The translations under genes were made by a program, and so were the position numbers. The notes under the pieces are model-generated. The model searched no databases and was not told the DNA's origin. It was given only the letters and a program-made list of their open reading frames with translations. From Erwinia sp. JUb26 (GTDB taxonomy: Bacteria; Pseudomonadota; Gammaproteobacteria; Enterobacterales; Enterobacteriaceae): 64,000 bases of DNA. The stretch lies in NCBI RefSeq assembly GCF_003751505.1, contig NZ_RJVB01000002.1:1-64000 (forward strand). The letters run 5' to 3'. This document shows, one piece after another, positions 1-8,960 of the stretch; position 1 is the stretch's first letter, and the number at the start of each line of letters is the position of its first letter.

Positions 1-321
1 AGTTCGATTTGCTGAAACACGTTCAGCGATGCTCATCTGTAAAACGTCATAATGAATTTCATTATGTGTTCACTCGTGAGACTTGATATTTTTTAAAGTC
101 CGGAGACTTTTGATATCAATCCTGCGAGTGCCCACACAGATTGTCTGATAAATTGTTAAAGAGCAGTGCAGTCAGTGCCGAGGCTTCCTGCTGCGAGGTG
201 GCGTATATTACGCTTTCCTCCTTCGGAGTCAACTTCTTTTTGAGAAGTTTTTTCCGGCGGTTCAGAGAACTTCCTGAACCTCTAACACGCTGGCCTGTAA
301 GCCGTTGTTCCGTGTCAGTGG
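1..321 (-). other. rRNA operon leader (16S gene just off the left edge)
   Basis: Read on the reverse strand, this is the transcribed leader of an enterobacterial rRNA operon, ending a few bases before the expected 16S 5' end. The NusB/S10 antitermination element boxA (TGCTCTTTAACA) is at 165-154 and is followed by the conserved leader segment that includes TTATCAGACAATCTGTGTGG. In E. coli rrnG has the same position and direction downstream of clpB. No 16S sequence is inside the window, so the rRNA itself is inferred from the leader. Confidence 0.9.
205..232 (-). promoter_or_regulatory. rrn P2 promoter
   Basis: Reverse strand: -35 TTGACT (232-227), 16-bp spacer, -10 TAATAT (210-205), followed by ACGCCACC. 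It lies about 120 bp downstream of P1, the usual tandem arrangement of enterobacterial rRNA operons. Confidence 0.85.
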
Positions 322-327
322 AGGCGC

Positions 328-355
328 AGTATAGGGATTTTCTGACGGCTGACAA
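328..355 (-). promoter_or_regulatory. rrn P1 promoter
   Basis: Reverse strand: -35 TTGTCA (355-350), 16-bp spacer, -10 TATACT (333-328), then the GC-rich discriminator GCGCCTCC. The short spacer and discriminator are typical of growth-rate and ppGpp-controlled rRNA P1 promoters. An A/T-rich run lies just upstream (about 362-375) where an UP element would be. Confidence 0.85.
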
Positions 356-439
356 GGGCTAATTTAAAAAAAACATTCACATGCTTAGTTTTCATGCAGA
401 ATTACGAAAAAAGCCGTTTTTTTGCCGATTAAATAAACA

Positions 440-463
440 AAAATGGGCCCGAAGGCCCATTTT
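440..463 (-). terminator. clpB terminator
   Basis: A perfect 10-bp stem (AAAATGGGCC with GGCCCATTTT) around a four-base loop, followed on the reverse strand by a T-rich tail. It sits between the clpB stop codon and the rrn promoters and insulates the two units. Confidence 0.85.
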
Positions 464-518
464 AATAACAACATTGTCAGAAAACGTCATTTAAGGAACG
501 TATCCGACACGTCACTCT

Positions 519-3092
519 TTACTGATGCGCGACGATAACGCCATCCTGCAGATCCATTTCTATCATCTTGCCCGGAACCAAAGCACCGGAAAGAATCTGC
601 TGCGCTAACGGGTTCTCAATCTGCTGCTGGATAGCGCGTTTCAACGGACGGGCACCGTATACCGGATCATAACCATTCTCACCCAGCTGCTGCAGGGCAG
701 CATCGGAAATATGCAGCTCATAGCCACGCTCTTCCAGACGCTGATACAAACGCTGCAGCTGGATACGAGCAATAGAAGCAATGTGTTTCTCGCCCAGCGG
801 ATGGAAGACCACCAGCTCGTCAATACGGTTAATGAACTCCGGACGGAAACTGTGGCTGACAACCGACAGCACCAGCTCTTTCATTTCGCCATAGCTCAGC
901 GCACCGAAACGCTCCTGAATCAGATCGGAACCCAGGTTAGAGGTCATGATCACCACGGTATTGCGGAAATCGACCGTTCTGCCCTGTCCGTCGGTCAGGC
1001 GCCCATCATCCAGTACCTGAAGCAGGATGTTAAAGACATCCGGGTGTGCTTTCTCCACTTCATCCAGCAGGATCACTGAATAAGGACGACGGCGCACGGC
1101 TTCGGTCAGGTACCCTCCCTCTTCATAACCCACATATCCCGGAGGTGCACCCACCAGCCGCGATACCGAGTGTTTTTCCATAAACTCGGACATATCAATG
1201 CGCACCATGGCATCGTCGCTGTCGAACATAAAGTTAGCCAGCGCTTTACACAGCTCGGTTTTACCCACCCCGGTCGGGCCGAGGAACAGGAACGAGCCAA
1301 TTGGACGGTTTGGATCGGCCAGGCCCGCACGGCTACGGCGAATGGCGTTCGATACGGCTTCCACCGCCTCATTCTGCCCAATCACCCGCGTATGCAGTTC
1401 CTGCTCCATGCGCAGCAGCTTGTCACGCTCGCCTTCCATCATGCGGGCCACAGGAATACCGGTCCAGCGCGCCAGCACATCGGCAATTTCGACGTCGGTC
1501 ACGCGGTTACGCAGCAGACGCATGGTTTTACCTTCCGACTGGGTTGCCGCCGCCAGCTGTTTTTCCAGCTCCGGAATTTTACCGTACTGCAGCTCAGACA
1601 TCTGGCCCAGGTCACCCAGTCGGCGCGCCTGTTCCATATTCAGCCTCGCCTGCTCCAGCTCGGCTTTAATGTGCTGAGTACCGGAAAGAGAGGCTTTCTC
1701 CGCCTTCCACTCTTCTTCCAGCTCTGAGTAATCACGCTCTTTCTGCGAAAGCTCGTTTTCCAGCATCTCCAACCGTTTGATACTGGCATCGTCAGACTCT
1801 TTCTTCAGCGCCTGCTGTTCCAGCTTCAGCTGAATGATGCGGCGCTCCAGGCGATCGAGCGCTTCCGGCTTGGAGTCGATCTGCATACGAATGCTGGAAG
1901 CCGCTTCATCGATCAGATCGATAGCTTTGTCCGGCAGCTGACGATCGGCAATATAGCGATGGGACAGCGTTGCCGCCGCAACGATAGCCGGGTCGGTAAT
2001 CTGTACATGGTGATGCAGCTCGTAGCGCTCTTTCAGACCGCGCAAGATGGCAATGGTATCCTCCACGCTTGGCTCGGCCACAAACACCTTCTGGAAACGA
2101 CGTTCCAGCGCCGCATCTTTCTCAATGTACTGGCGATATTCGTCCAGCGTTGTCGCGCCAACGCAGTGCAACTCGCCGCGCGCCAGCGCCGGTTTGAGCA
2201 TATTACCGGCATCCATCGCGCCGTCGGCCTTACCGGCACCCACCATGGTGTGCAGTTCGTCGATAAACAGAATGACGTTGCCTTCCTGTTTCGACAGATC
2301 GTTCAGCACGCCTTTCAGACGCTCTTCGAACTCACCGCGGTACTTAGCCCCGGCCACCAGCGCGCCCATATCCAGCGCCAGCACGCGGCGGCCTTTCAGC
2401 CCTTCCGGTACTTCACCGTTAATGATGCGCTGTGCCAGTCCTTCGACGATGGCCGTTTTACCGACGCCGGGTTCACCAATCAGCACCGGGTTATTTTTGG
2501 TACGACGCTGCAGTACCTGGATAGTACGGCGAATCTCCTCATCGCGGCCGATGACCGGGTCAAGCTTGCCCTTTTCGGCGCGCTCGGTCAGGTCGATGGT
2601 ATATTTGCTTAATGCCTGACGTTGATCTTCCGCCCCTTGATCGTTCACTTTCTCTCCTCCTCGCATCTGGTCAATCGCTTTCGTCAGCTTGTCGCTGGTT
2701 ACACCGGCAGATTTCAGTAAGTCAGCCAGTGAACCGCGGGAGTCGAGTGCTGCCAGAACAAATAATTCTGATGAAATAAAGTTGTCGGCGCGCTTTTGCG
2801 CCAGTTTGTCACACAGGTTCAGTACGCGTACCAGGTCAGCAGAAGGCTGGACATCGCCATCGGTGCCTTCAACCTGCGGTAAGCGACTAAGAGACTGTTC
2901 AATATCGTTGCGTAAGGAAGCAACATCTACGCCAGCCGCGGTCAGTAAAGGACGAACGGATCCACCTTCCTGATTGAGCAAGGCGCTCATCAGATGCAGA
3001 GGTTCAATGAATTGGTTATCTCGGCCGAGGGCCAGGGATTGGGCATCAGCCAGTGCCAGCTGAAATTTGTTAGTAAGACGATCCAGACGCAT
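519..3092 (-). CDS. clpB: ClpB protein disaggregase
   Basis: Hsp100/ClpB chaperone, a hexameric cytoplasmic AAA+ ATPase that extracts polypeptides from aggregates together with DnaK. The 857-residue protein has the usual family length: N-terminal repeat domain (about 1-145), first AAA+ module with Walker A GEPGVGKT, a coiled-coil middle domain rich in Glu, Lys and Arg (about 400-525), and a second AAA+ module with GPTGVGKT. An in-frame start four codons upstream exists, but the conserved N-terminus is MRLDRLTNK, so that start is used. A sigma-32-type promoter lies 38 bp upstream, matching heat-shock control. No defects seen. Confidence 0.98.
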   Translation of the reverse strand: MRLDRLTNKFQLALADAQSLALGRDNQFIEPLHLMSALLNQEGGSVRPLLTAAGVDVASLRNDIEQSLSRLPQVEGTDGDVQPSADLVRVLNLCDKLAQKRADNFISSELFVLAALDSRGSLADLLKSAGVTSDKLTKAIDQMRGGEKVNDQGAEDQRQALSKYTIDLTERAEKGKLDPVIGRDEEIRRTIQVLQRRTKNNPVLIGEPGVGKTAIVEGLAQRIINGEVPEGLKGRRVLALDMGALVAGAKYRGEFEERLKGVLNDLSKQEGNVILFIDELHTMVGAGKADGAMDAGNMLKPALARGELHCVGATTLDEYRQYIEKDAALERRFQKVFVAEPSVEDTIAILRGLKERYELHHHVQITDPAIVAAATLSHRYIADRQLPDKAIDLIDEAASSIRMQIDSKPEALDRLERRIIQLKLEQQALKKESDDASIKRLEMLENELSQKERDYSELEEEWKAEKASLSGTQHIKAELEQARLNMEQARRLGDLGQMSELQYGKIPELEKQLAAATQSEGKTMRLLRNRVTDVEIADVLARWTGIPVARMMEGERDKLLRMEQELHTRVIGQNEAVEAVSNAIRRSRAGLADPNRPIGSFLFLGPTGVGKTELCKALANFMFDSDDAMVRIDMSEFMEKHSVSRLVGAPPGYVGYEEGGYLTEAVRRRPYSVILLDEVEKAHPDVFNILLQVLDDGRLTDGQGRTVDFRNTVVIMTSNLGSDLIQERFGALSYGEMKELVLSVVSHSFRPEFINRIDELVVFHPLGEKHIASIARIQLQRLYQRLEERGYELHISDAALQQLGENGYDPVYGARPLKRAIQQQIENPLAQQILSGALVPGKMIEMDLQDGVIVAHQ

Positions 3093-3129
3093 AATTTCCC
3101 CCATTCAGGTCAAATTGCTACTGGAGATT

Positions 3130-3158
3130 AAATGAGGTCATCCCTCAAATTTTTCAAG
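3130..3158 (-). promoter_or_regulatory. Sigma-32 heat-shock promoter of clpB
   Basis: Reverse strand: CTTGAAA (3158-3152), 14-bp spacer, CCTCATTT (3137-3130). This is close to the sigma-32 consensus CTTGAAA-N13/15-CCCCATNT and correctly placed for clpB. Confidence 0.8.
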
Positions 3159-3218
3159 GTAATGACCTGAACATTTCGGAGAAAAAAACATCAATCCGGA
3201 CCGTCTTATGGCGCTAGG

Positions 3219-3947
3219 TTATATCAGCCAGATGAAACTTGCCATACGCCCGGTGATTCCATCGCGTCGGTAGGAGAAAAATTGTTCTTCCTGCGTATAG
3301 GTGCAATCGCCGCCACCGCTGATACACCGCACTCCGGCAGCGTGTAAACGCTGCGTTGCCAGCATCCAGAGATCGGCATAAAACTTTTCACCTACAGCAC
3401 GAAAAGCGGAGTCGGCAGCAGAATCGGCGGCACAAAATGCCTCCCGAACCTCCGGGCCGACTTCAAATGCGTTCGGACCGATGGCCGGGCCGAGCCAGAC
3501 GGTAATGTCCGCAGCTGGCGCTGAAAAAGCATTCAGCGTCGCTTCCAGTACCCCGGAACATAAACCCCGCCAGCCTGCGTGAGCGGCGGCAACCTCCTGG
3601 CCATCCGCCGAGCAAAAGAGCACAGGCAGACAATCCGCGGTCATCACCGCACAAACTACCCTACGCTCGCGGGTATAGACGGCATCTGCGCGCAGTGAAG
3701 CCGGTGGTTGCCCATCAAGCCGCAATACATGCGTACCGTGAACCTGATCCAGCCAGACCGGCATCGAAGGAAGATTAAGTTCATCCACCAGGCGCTGCCG
3801 GTTAACCTGAACGTTCTGCGGATCGTCGCCAACGTGCGCGCCCAGGTTCAGACTGTCCCACGGAGCATGACTGACGCCGCCGCTGCGCGTGCTGCTGCAC
3901 GCGCGGACGTTGGCGGGAAGAGCCCCGTCAGGGATAACGGGCTTCAT
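3219..3947 (-). CDS. pgeF: PgeF/YfiH multicopper-like laccase-domain protein
   Basis: COG1496 family protein of 242 residues. Members have been reported as purine nucleoside-cleaving enzymes and, in E. coli, as peptidoglycan editing factor acting against mis-incorporated serine; which role dominates here cannot be read from sequence. The metal-site residues typical of the family are present: His70 (DQVHGTH), Cys106 (TADCLP) and His123 (AAHAGWRG). The ATG shares one base with the rluD stop (TAATG), so the two genes are translationally coupled, as in E. coli. Confidence 0.93.
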   Translation of the reverse strand: MKPVIPDGALPANVRACSSTRSGGVSHAPWDSLNLGAHVGDDPQNVQVNRQRLVDELNLPSMPVWLDQVHGTHVLRLDGQPPASLRADAVYTRERRVVCAVMTADCLPVLFCSADGQEVAAAHAGWRGLCSGVLEATLNAFSAPAADITVWLGPAIGPNAFEVGPEVREAFCAADSAADSAFRAVGEKFYADLWMLATQRLHAAGVRCISGGGDCTYTQEEQFFSYRRDGITGRMASFIWLI

Positions 3948-4924
3948 TACCAGTCCAACTGCTCTTTAAACTCTTCGGTATCCGCCTTCAGGGCATTGAT
4001 CAGATCGACCATGTCCTGCGGCAACGGCGCATGCCACTCCATCTCAATGCCGGTAATCGGATGATAAAGACGCAGCATGGTTGCGTGCAGCGCCTGGCGA
4101 TCGAAACCGCGCAGCGTAGCGATAAAGGCCTCTGAAGCCCCTTTCGGCGGGCGTGGACGGCCACCGTAGAGCGGATCGCCCACCAGCGGATGCGTGATGT
4201 GGGACATATGCACGCGGATCTGGTGAGTACGCCCGGTTTCCAGGCGGAGACGCAGACGCGTATGGGCACGGAAGTGCTCCATAATACGATAGTGGGTCGT
4301 TGCCGGTTTACCCATCGGGTGCACCGCCATATGCGTACGCTTAGTCGAGTGGCGACTAATCGGCTCGTCTACGGTGCCGCCCGCCGTCATGCGGCCAATA
4401 GCTACGGCTTCATACTCGCGGGTGATTTCGCGTCGCTGAAGCGAATCGACCAGATGCGTCTGCGCCGGAACGGTTTTCGCCACGACCATCAGGCCGGTCG
4501 TATCTTTATCCAGACGATGGACGATACCCGCGCGCGGTACATCGGCAATCGCCGGGAAGTGATGAAGTAATGCATTCAGCACGGTGCCGTCGGGGTTGCC
4601 TGCACCCGGATGGACGACCAGATGACGCGGTTTATTAATGACCAGAATGTCGTCATCTTCATAAACGATCGTGAGTGGGATGTCCTGCGCTTCCCATCGG
4701 GCCTCTTCTTCGATTTCCGCATCGATGATAATTTGCTCACTTCCGAGCACTTTTTCCTTAGGCTTGTCGATTATTTCACCGTTTACGGTGACGCGACGGT
4801 CAAGAATCCATTCTTTTATGCGAGAACGTGAATAATCAGGGAACAATTCGGCCAAAGCCTGATCTAAGCGTTGTCCGAGTTGCGATTCGGATACCGTTGC
4901 GTTGAGTTTTACTTGTTGTGCCAT
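3947..4924 (-). CDS. rluD: 23S rRNA pseudouridine synthase RluD
   Basis: Makes pseudouridines 1911, 1915 and 1917 in helix 69 of 23S rRNA. The 325-residue protein has an N-terminal S4 RNA-binding domain (about 18-80) and the RluA/RluD catalytic domain with the motif HRLDKDTTGL, in which Asp139 is the predicted nucleophile. Length and sequence match the E. coli enzyme nearly throughout. It is divergent from bamD and is the first gene of the rluD-pgeF unit. Confidence 0.97.
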   Translation of the reverse strand: MAQQVKLNATVSESQLGQRLDQALAELFPDYSRSRIKEWILDRRVTVNGEIIDKPKEKVLGSEQIIIDAEIEEEARWEAQDIPLTIVYEDDDILVINKPRHLVVHPGAGNPDGTVLNALLHHFPAIADVPRAGIVHRLDKDTTGLMVVAKTVPAQTHLVDSLQRREITREYEAVAIGRMTAGGTVDEPISRHSTKRTHMAVHPMGKPATTHYRIMEHFRAHTRLRLRLETGRTHQIRVHMSHITHPLVGDPLYGGRPRPPKGASEAFIATLRGFDRQALHATMLRLYHPITGIEMEWHAPLPQDMVDLINALKADTEEFKEQLDW

Positions 4925-5054
4925 AAACAGCTTCTTCGTTAACGTTGGGTTTTCACGGCGATGCCGTTTAATATAATGTGCTATTGTACCTGGTCACTAT
5001 CGGGAGCTATACGGACAGCTTCCTGAATAACACTCTGAGGATAATCAAATCGTC

Positions 5055-5786
5055 ATGACGCGTATGAAATATCTGGTGGCTGCAGCCACGTTGAGCCTGG
5101 CATTAGCTGGATGTTCCGGCTCCAAGGATGTGGTGCCTGACAGCCCGCCTTCCGAGATTTATGCCACTGCCCAGCAAAAACTGCAGGACGGTAACTTTAA
5201 AGGAGCAATAACGCAACTGGAAGCGCTAGATAACCGCTATCCATTCGGCCCTTACTCCCAGCAAGTTCAGCTAGACCTGATCTACGCATACTATAAGAAT
5301 GCCGATTTGCCGCTGGCCCAGGCTGCCATCGACCGCTTTATGCGCCTCAATCCCACCCATCCAAACATTGACTACGTCATTTACATGCGTGGCCTGACGG
5401 ATATGGCGTTGGATGATAGCGCGCTGCAGGGATTCTTTGGTATTGACCGTTCAGACCGCGATCCAACTCATGCGCGTGATGCTTTCAAAGACTTCTCGCA
5501 GCTACTGCGCGGCTACCCCAACAGTCAATATGCGACCGATTCACGTAAGCGCCTGGTGTACCTGAAAGATCGTCTGGCGAAATACGAATTATCCGTGGCT
5601 GAATTCTACACTAAACGCGGCGCTTATGTTGCAGTGGTTAACCGTGTAGAACAAATGCTGAAAGATTACCCGGATACCAAAGCAACGCGCACCGCGTTAC
5701 CGCTGATGGAAAATGCTTATCGTCAGCTGCAGCTTAATGCTGAAGCTGAGCGCGTGGCCAAAATCATCTCGGCTAACCAGGCCTGA
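5055..5786 (+). CDS. bamD: BamD outer-membrane assembly lipoprotein
   Basis: Essential lipoprotein of the BAM complex, which inserts beta-barrel proteins into the outer membrane. The protein has 243 residues, a signal peptide ending in the lipobox LAGC (acylated Cys20), and TPR-like helical repeats over the rest. The mature N-terminus CSGSK has Ser at +2, consistent with outer-membrane sorting. A strong intrinsic terminator follows directly. Confidence 0.97.
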   Translation: MTRMKYLVAAATLSLALAGCSGSKDVVPDSPPSEIYATAQQKLQDGNFKGAITQLEALDNRYPFGPYSQQVQLDLIYAYYKNADLPLAQAAIDRFMRLNPTHPNIDYVIYMRGLTDMALDDSALQGFFGIDRSDRDPTHARDAFKDFSQLLRGYPNSQYATDSRKRLVYLKDRLAKYELSVAEFYTKRGAYVAVVNRVEQMLKDYPDTKATRTALPLMENAYRQLQLNAEAERVAKIISANQA

Positions 5787-5801
5787 TCGGCTGGTAACAA
5801 A

Positions 5802-5827
5802 AAAGGCAGCGCTTAGCTGCCTTTTTT
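5802..5827 (+). terminator. bamD terminator
   Basis: Stem AAAGGCAGC / GCTGCCTTT with a five-base loop followed by a T run, 15 bp after the bamD stop codon. Confidence 0.85.
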
Positions 5828-5970
5828 TACGCCTGAAAAATGCCGTCTGGCACATTCCCGCCCGTATGATCCTATCAACAATGCCATTGAAACAGGCCGC
5901 CGACAAGGGCTCTGACCGCATTTATCAGCCGGTTTCACACTTTTATCCTTCCTGACAAAAAGTGACAATA

Positions 5971-6015
5971 AAATGTGATCTAAATCACACATTTTACCGT
6001 TTTAGGCGCTATGCT
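5971..6015 (+). promoter_or_regulatory. CRP site and -10 element upstream of raiA
   Basis: TGTGATCTAAATCACA at 5974-5989 matches the CRP core TGTGA-N6-TCACA perfectly, with AAA and TTT flanks. A -10 hexamer TATGCT lies at 6010-6015. With initiation near 6022-6023 the CRP centre falls at about -41, the class II activation position, and there is no good -35 box. This suggests CRP-dependent transcription of raiA. Confidence 0.7.
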
Positions 6016-6053
6016 GGAATCACCAAGACGGAAATGACAGAGAGGTAAGCACT

Positions 6054-6386
6054 ATGGTTCTGAACATTACCAGCAAGCAAATGGAAATTACTCCGGCTAT
6101 TCGCCAACATGTCGAAGACCGTCTTTCAAAGCTCGAAAAATGGCAAACCCATCTGATTAATCCGCACATTGTTCTTTCGAAGGAGCCGAAAGAGTTCGTT
6201 GCCGATGCCAATATCAATACGCCTAACGGCCCGCTGGTTGCCACCGCTAAACATGAAGATATGTACACGGCTATCAACGAGCTGATTAACAAACTCGAGC
6301 GCCAGCTGAACAAAGTTCAGCACAAAGGTGAAGCGCGCCGCGCCGCCGCCAGCGTCAAAGATTTGAGTCCAATCGACGAAGAATAA
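6054..6386 (+). CDS. raiA: Ribosome-associated inhibitor RaiA (short HPF family)
   Basis: Cold-shock and stationary-phase factor that binds the 30S decoding region and inactivates 70S ribosomes. The protein is 110 residues, slightly shorter than E. coli RaiA because the acidic C-terminal tail is trimmed (it ends SPIDEE). The fold region, about residues 1-95, is highly conserved, including [14 protein letters not shown] at the N-terminus. It is a single-gene unit with its own terminator and a CRP-like site upstream. Confidence 0.96.
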   Translation: MVLNITSKQMEITPAIRQHVEDRLSKLEKWQTHLINPHIVLSKEPKEFVADANINTPNGPLVATAKHEDMYTAINELINKLERQLNKVQHKGEARRAAASVKDLSPIDEE

Positions 6387-6402
6387 GTTCCGCATCCCGA
6401 AT

Positions 6403-6426
6403 AACGCGCCTGCGGGCGCGTTTTTT
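6403..6426 (+). terminator. raiA terminator
   Basis: Eight-bp stem AACGCGCC / GGCGCGTT with loop TGCG and a six-T tail. The tail runs directly into the -35 box of the pheL-pheA promoter. Confidence 0.85.
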
Positions 6427-6427
6427 A

Positions 6428-6456
6428 TTGACAGAATGAAATTACAGCGGTTACTT
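6428..6456 (+). promoter_or_regulatory. pheL-pheA promoter
   Basis: A consensus -35 TTGACA at 6428-6433 with a plausible -10 TTACTT (17-bp spacer, 6451-6456), or TACTTT one base later. It lies 35-60 bp upstream of the leader peptide. The -35 is certain as sequence; the -10 choice is inference. Confidence 0.6.
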
Positions 6457-6490
6457 TAACCTTCCAGATCGCTGCTATGAATTGAGCAAA

Positions 6491-6538
6491 ATGAAATTTA
6501 TCCCGTTTTTCTTCGCATTCTTTTTTACCTTCCCCTGA
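6491..6538 (+). CDS. pheL: pheA leader peptide PheL
   Basis: A 15-residue leader peptide, MKFIPFFFAFFFTFP, with eight Phe codons. Ribosome stalling on these codons when charged tRNA-Phe is scarce would favour the antiterminator and let transcription reach pheA. It has the expected size and position relative to the attenuator hairpins. As I recall it, the E. coli leader peptide has His at the third position and seven Phe. Confidence 0.95.
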   Translation: MKFIPFFFAFFFTFP

Positions 6539-6540
6539 CT

Positions 6541-6616
6541 GGGAGGCAATTCGTCGTGTAAGAATGAATGCGAAGACGAACAATAAAGCCTCCCAAAAAA
6601 GGGAGGCTTTTTTTTT
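6541..6616 (+). terminator. pheA attenuator (terminator/antiterminator region)
   Basis: Terminator: AAAGCCTCCC (6585-6594), six-A loop, GGGAGGCTTT (6601-6610), then a run of nine T. Competing antiterminator: GGGAGGC (6541-6547) with GCCTCCC (6588-6594), plus TTCGTC (6550-6555) with GACGAA (6575-6580). Pause hairpin: CTTCGCATTC within pheL (6511-6520) with GAATGCGAAG (6566-6575). All three mutually exclusive pairings of a classical attenuator can be traced. Confidence 0.92.
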
Positions 6617-6639
6617 AGCGACATCTGACAGGTAGCGAT

Positions 6640-7800
6640 ATGAACTCCGAGAATCCTTTGCTGGCCCTGCGTGGTAAAATCAGCGCGCTGGATGAAGAAC
6701 TACTGCAACTGCTGGCCCAGCGCCGCTCGCTGGCGGTTGACGTAGCCAAAGCCAAAATGTCTACGCATCGCCCTATCCGCGACATTGACCGCGAGCGAGA
6801 CCTGCTTGAGCACCTGATTACATTGGGAAAAAGCCATAAACTGGATGCCCACTACATCACCCGTCTCTTTCAGCTGATTATTGAAGACTCCGTTCTGACC
6901 CAGCAGGCTCTGCTGCAAAAGCATCTGAACAACACGAACGCGCAGTCTGCCCGTATCGCCTTCCTTGGCCCGAAAGGCTCCTACTCGCACCTGGCCTCGC
7001 GCCACTATGCGGCACGCCATTTTGATAATTTTATCGAAAGCGGCTGCCTGAAATTCCACGATATTTTCAATCAGGTTGAGACCGGCCAGGCGGATTACGC
7101 CGTTCTGCCAATTGAGAACACCACATCCGGCTCAATTACCGACGTCTATGACCTGCTGCAGCAAACCAGCCTGTCCATCGTCGGCGAGATCACGCTGCCC
7201 ATCGACCACTGCGTGCTGGTTTCCGGCAGCACCGATCTCCAGCAGATTGAGACCGTTTACAGCCACCCTCAGCCTTTCCAGCAGTGCAGCCAGTTTATTC
7301 ACCGCTATCCGCACTGGAAAATTGAGTACACCGAAAGCACCGCCGCCGCGATGGAAAAGGTCGCCGCCATGAATTCACCGAAAGTTGCCGCACTGGGCAG
7401 CGAAGCCGGGGGCGATCTGTATGGCCTGCAGGTTCTTGAAAGAAATCTCGCCAACCAGCGGCAGAATATCACCCGCTTTATCGTGCTGGCCCGCAAAGCG
7501 GTGGATGTTTCAATGCAGGTCCCGGCGAAAACCACGCTGATTATGGCCACAGGGCAGCAGGCGGGCGCACTGGTTGAAGCCTTGCTGGTACTGCGCCAGC
7601 ATAATCTGACCATGAGCAAGCTGGAGTCTCGTCCGATCAACGGCAATCCGTGGGAAGAGATGTTTTATATCGATTTCCAGGGCAATTTACGTTCAGATGA
7701 GGTTCAGCAGGCGCTGCGCGAGCTGGCCCCGATTACCCGCTCGCTGAAAGTGCTGGGCTGCTATCCCAGTGAAAACGTCGTGGCGGTAGAGCCTCTCTAA
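6640..7800 (+). CDS. pheA: Bifunctional chorismate mutase / prephenate dehydratase
   Basis: P-protein that converts chorismate to prephenate and then to phenylpyruvate, the committed steps to phenylalanine. The 386 residues cover an AroQ-type chorismate mutase (1-90, with [10 protein letters not shown]), the prephenate dehydratase domain (about 104-285, with IENTTSGSI), and a C-terminal ACT regulatory domain (about 299-376) carrying GALV and ESRPINGNP, the Phe feedback-binding elements. Expression is set by the upstream attenuator. Length and domains match E. coli PheA. Confidence 0.98.
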   Translation: MNSENPLLALRGKISALDEELLQLLAQRRSLAVDVAKAKMSTHRPIRDIDRERDLLEHLITLGKSHKLDAHYITRLFQLIIEDSVLTQQALLQKHLNNTNAQSARIAFLGPKGSYSHLASRHYAARHFDNFIESGCLKFHDIFNQVETGQADYAVLPIENTTSGSITDVYDLLQQTSLSIVGEITLPIDHCVLVSGSTDLQQIETVYSHPQPFQQCSQFIHRYPHWKIEYTESTAAAMEKVAAMNSPKVAALGSEAGGDLYGLQVLERNLANQRQNITRFIVLARKAVDVSMQVPAKTTLIMATGQQAGALVEALLVLRQHNLTMSKLESRPINGNPWEEMFYIDFQGNLRSDEVQQALRELAPITRSLKVLGCYPSENVVAVEPL

Positions 7801-7808
7801 TTATTACC

Positions 7809-7832
7809 GGTGGCCTGCCGTTGCAGGCCACC
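7809..7832 (+). terminator. Hairpin after pheA (possible terminator)
   Basis: A perfect 10-bp GC-rich stem GGTGGCCTGC / GCAGGCCACC with loop CGTT starts eight bases after the pheA stop codon. There is no T run after it, so it may terminate weakly or only stabilise the 3' end. Confidence 0.5.
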
Positions 7833-7870
7833 TATTCAGCACAACAGAAGCATTCCCCCCTGCCCCCTGA

Positions 7871-7894
7871 CGCTATATCATGGTATATACAGCG
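7871..7894 (+). promoter_or_regulatory. Candidate ModE operator upstream of the solute-binding-protein pair
   Basis: A 24-bp element with arms CGCTATAT (7871-7878) and ATACAGCG (7887-7894), whose inverse is CGCTGTAT, so 7 of 8 positions pair. It follows the pattern I recall for ModE, TATAT-N7-TAYAT inside 24 bp, with one mismatch in the second half-site. It lies 16 bp upstream of the first gene's ATG. The sequence is seen; assignment to ModE is inference. Confidence 0.5.
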
Positions 7895-7910
7895 ACTTCA
7901 GGAATTCTTT

Positions 7911-8960
7911 ATGATCCCTATCCTCCGTACTTTAGCTCTGACGTTTTTTATCACCTCAGTGCCCTTTTTCTCTTACGCCGATCGCCAAGTAACAGACCAG
8001 CTTGGGCGCCAGGTGACCATCCCTGACAAGGTTGATCGTGTGGTTGTGCTACAGCATCAAACCCTCAACCTTCTGGTCCAGCTGGATGCCACAAATAAGA
8101 TGGTGGGGATACTCGCCAACTGGCGGCAGCAGCTTGGTGATAGCTACGCCCGCCTGGTGCCTGAACTGACCAAAGTCCCTATGCTCGGCGATTTAACCCA
8201 TGTCGATCTTGAAAAGCTGGTCGCCCTGCATCCTCAGGTGGTATTTGTCACCAACTACGCGCCGCAGGAGATGATCGACCAGATCCAGCAGCTCGGTATT
8301 GCGGTTATCGCTATCTCGCTGCGGGCGGATGATAAGCAGCAGAGCCACCTCAATCCCGATTTGCAGAACGAGGAGCAGGCTTACAATCAGGGCCTGAAAG
8401 ACGGTATCCGTTTAATCGGCACGGTGGTGAACCATCAGCAGCAGGCGGAGGCGCTGATTAAAGCCACTTTCAGCCTGCGTCAGAAAACCACCGACCGTCT
8501 GAAGGACATTCCTGCCGCCGATCGCATTCGGGTTTATATGGCGAACCCCGACCTGACAACCTACGGTTCCGGTAAATATACCGGCCTGATGATGAACCAT
8601 GCGGGCGCGATGAACGTGGCGGCCGCGACGGTAAAAGGCTATAAGCAGGTTTCGATGGAGCAGATACTGGCGTGGGATCCTCAGGTGATCTTTGTGCAGG
8701 ATCGTTATCCGCAGGTGGTGGATGAGATCTATCAGCAGCCTACCTGGCAGGCTTTAGACGCAGTGAAAAATCATCGCGTCTATCTGATGCCGGAATATGC
8801 CAAGGCGTGGGGTTATCCGATGCCGGAGGCGATGGCGCTGGGTGAACTGTGGATGGCGAAAAAACTCTATCCCGAAAAATTCAACGATATCGACATGCAG
8901 CAGCAGGCCGAAAGCTGGTATCAGCGCTTCTACCGTACTGACTATCGCGGCAGCAACTGA
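7911..8960 (+). CDS. Periplasmic substrate-binding protein, MolA/BtuF/FecB type (cluster A-II, class III)
   Basis: ABC-transporter solute-binding protein of the class that binds iron chelates, cobalamin or, in MolA, molybdate and tungstate. The start at 7911 is chosen over an upstream in-frame start because it follows an AGGA ribosome site and begins a clear signal peptide (residues 1-24, cleavage near SYADR). The mature 325 residues show the family pattern: N-terminal QLGRQVTIPDKVDRVVVL, the segment about DLTHVDLEKLVALHPQVV, a long linker helix, and a C-terminal lobe. No permease or ATPase gene is nearby. Its stop overlaps the next gene by one base (TGATG). The ModE-like box upstream and the ModA-like partner favour molybdate or tungstate; iron-chelate binding cannot be excluded. 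Confidence 0.8.
   Translation: MIPILRTLALTFFITSVPFFSYADRQVTDQLGRQVTIPDKVDRVVVLQHQTLNLLVQLDATNKMVGILANWRQQLGDSYARLVPELTKVPMLGDLTHVDLEKLVALHPQVVFVTNYAPQEMIDQIQQLGIAVIAISLRADDKQQSHLNPDLQNEEQAYNQGLKDGIRLIGTVVNHQQQAEALIKATFSLRQKTTDRLKDIPAADRIRVYMANPDLTTYGSGKYTGLMMNHAGAMNVAAATVKGYKQVSMEQILAWDPQVIFVQDRYPQVVDEIYQQPTWQALDAVKNHRVYLMPEYAKAWGYPMPEAMALGELWMAKKLYPEKFNDIDMQQQAESWYQRFYRTDYRGSN

Noticed and set aside
116-362. Open frames on both strands in the first 360 bp
   Set aside because: The region is the rRNA operon promoter and leader; the frames are by-products.
1170-2619. Long plus-strand frames opposite clpB
   Set aside because: Shadow frames of a GC-rich conserved gene, with no ribosome sites or family similarity.
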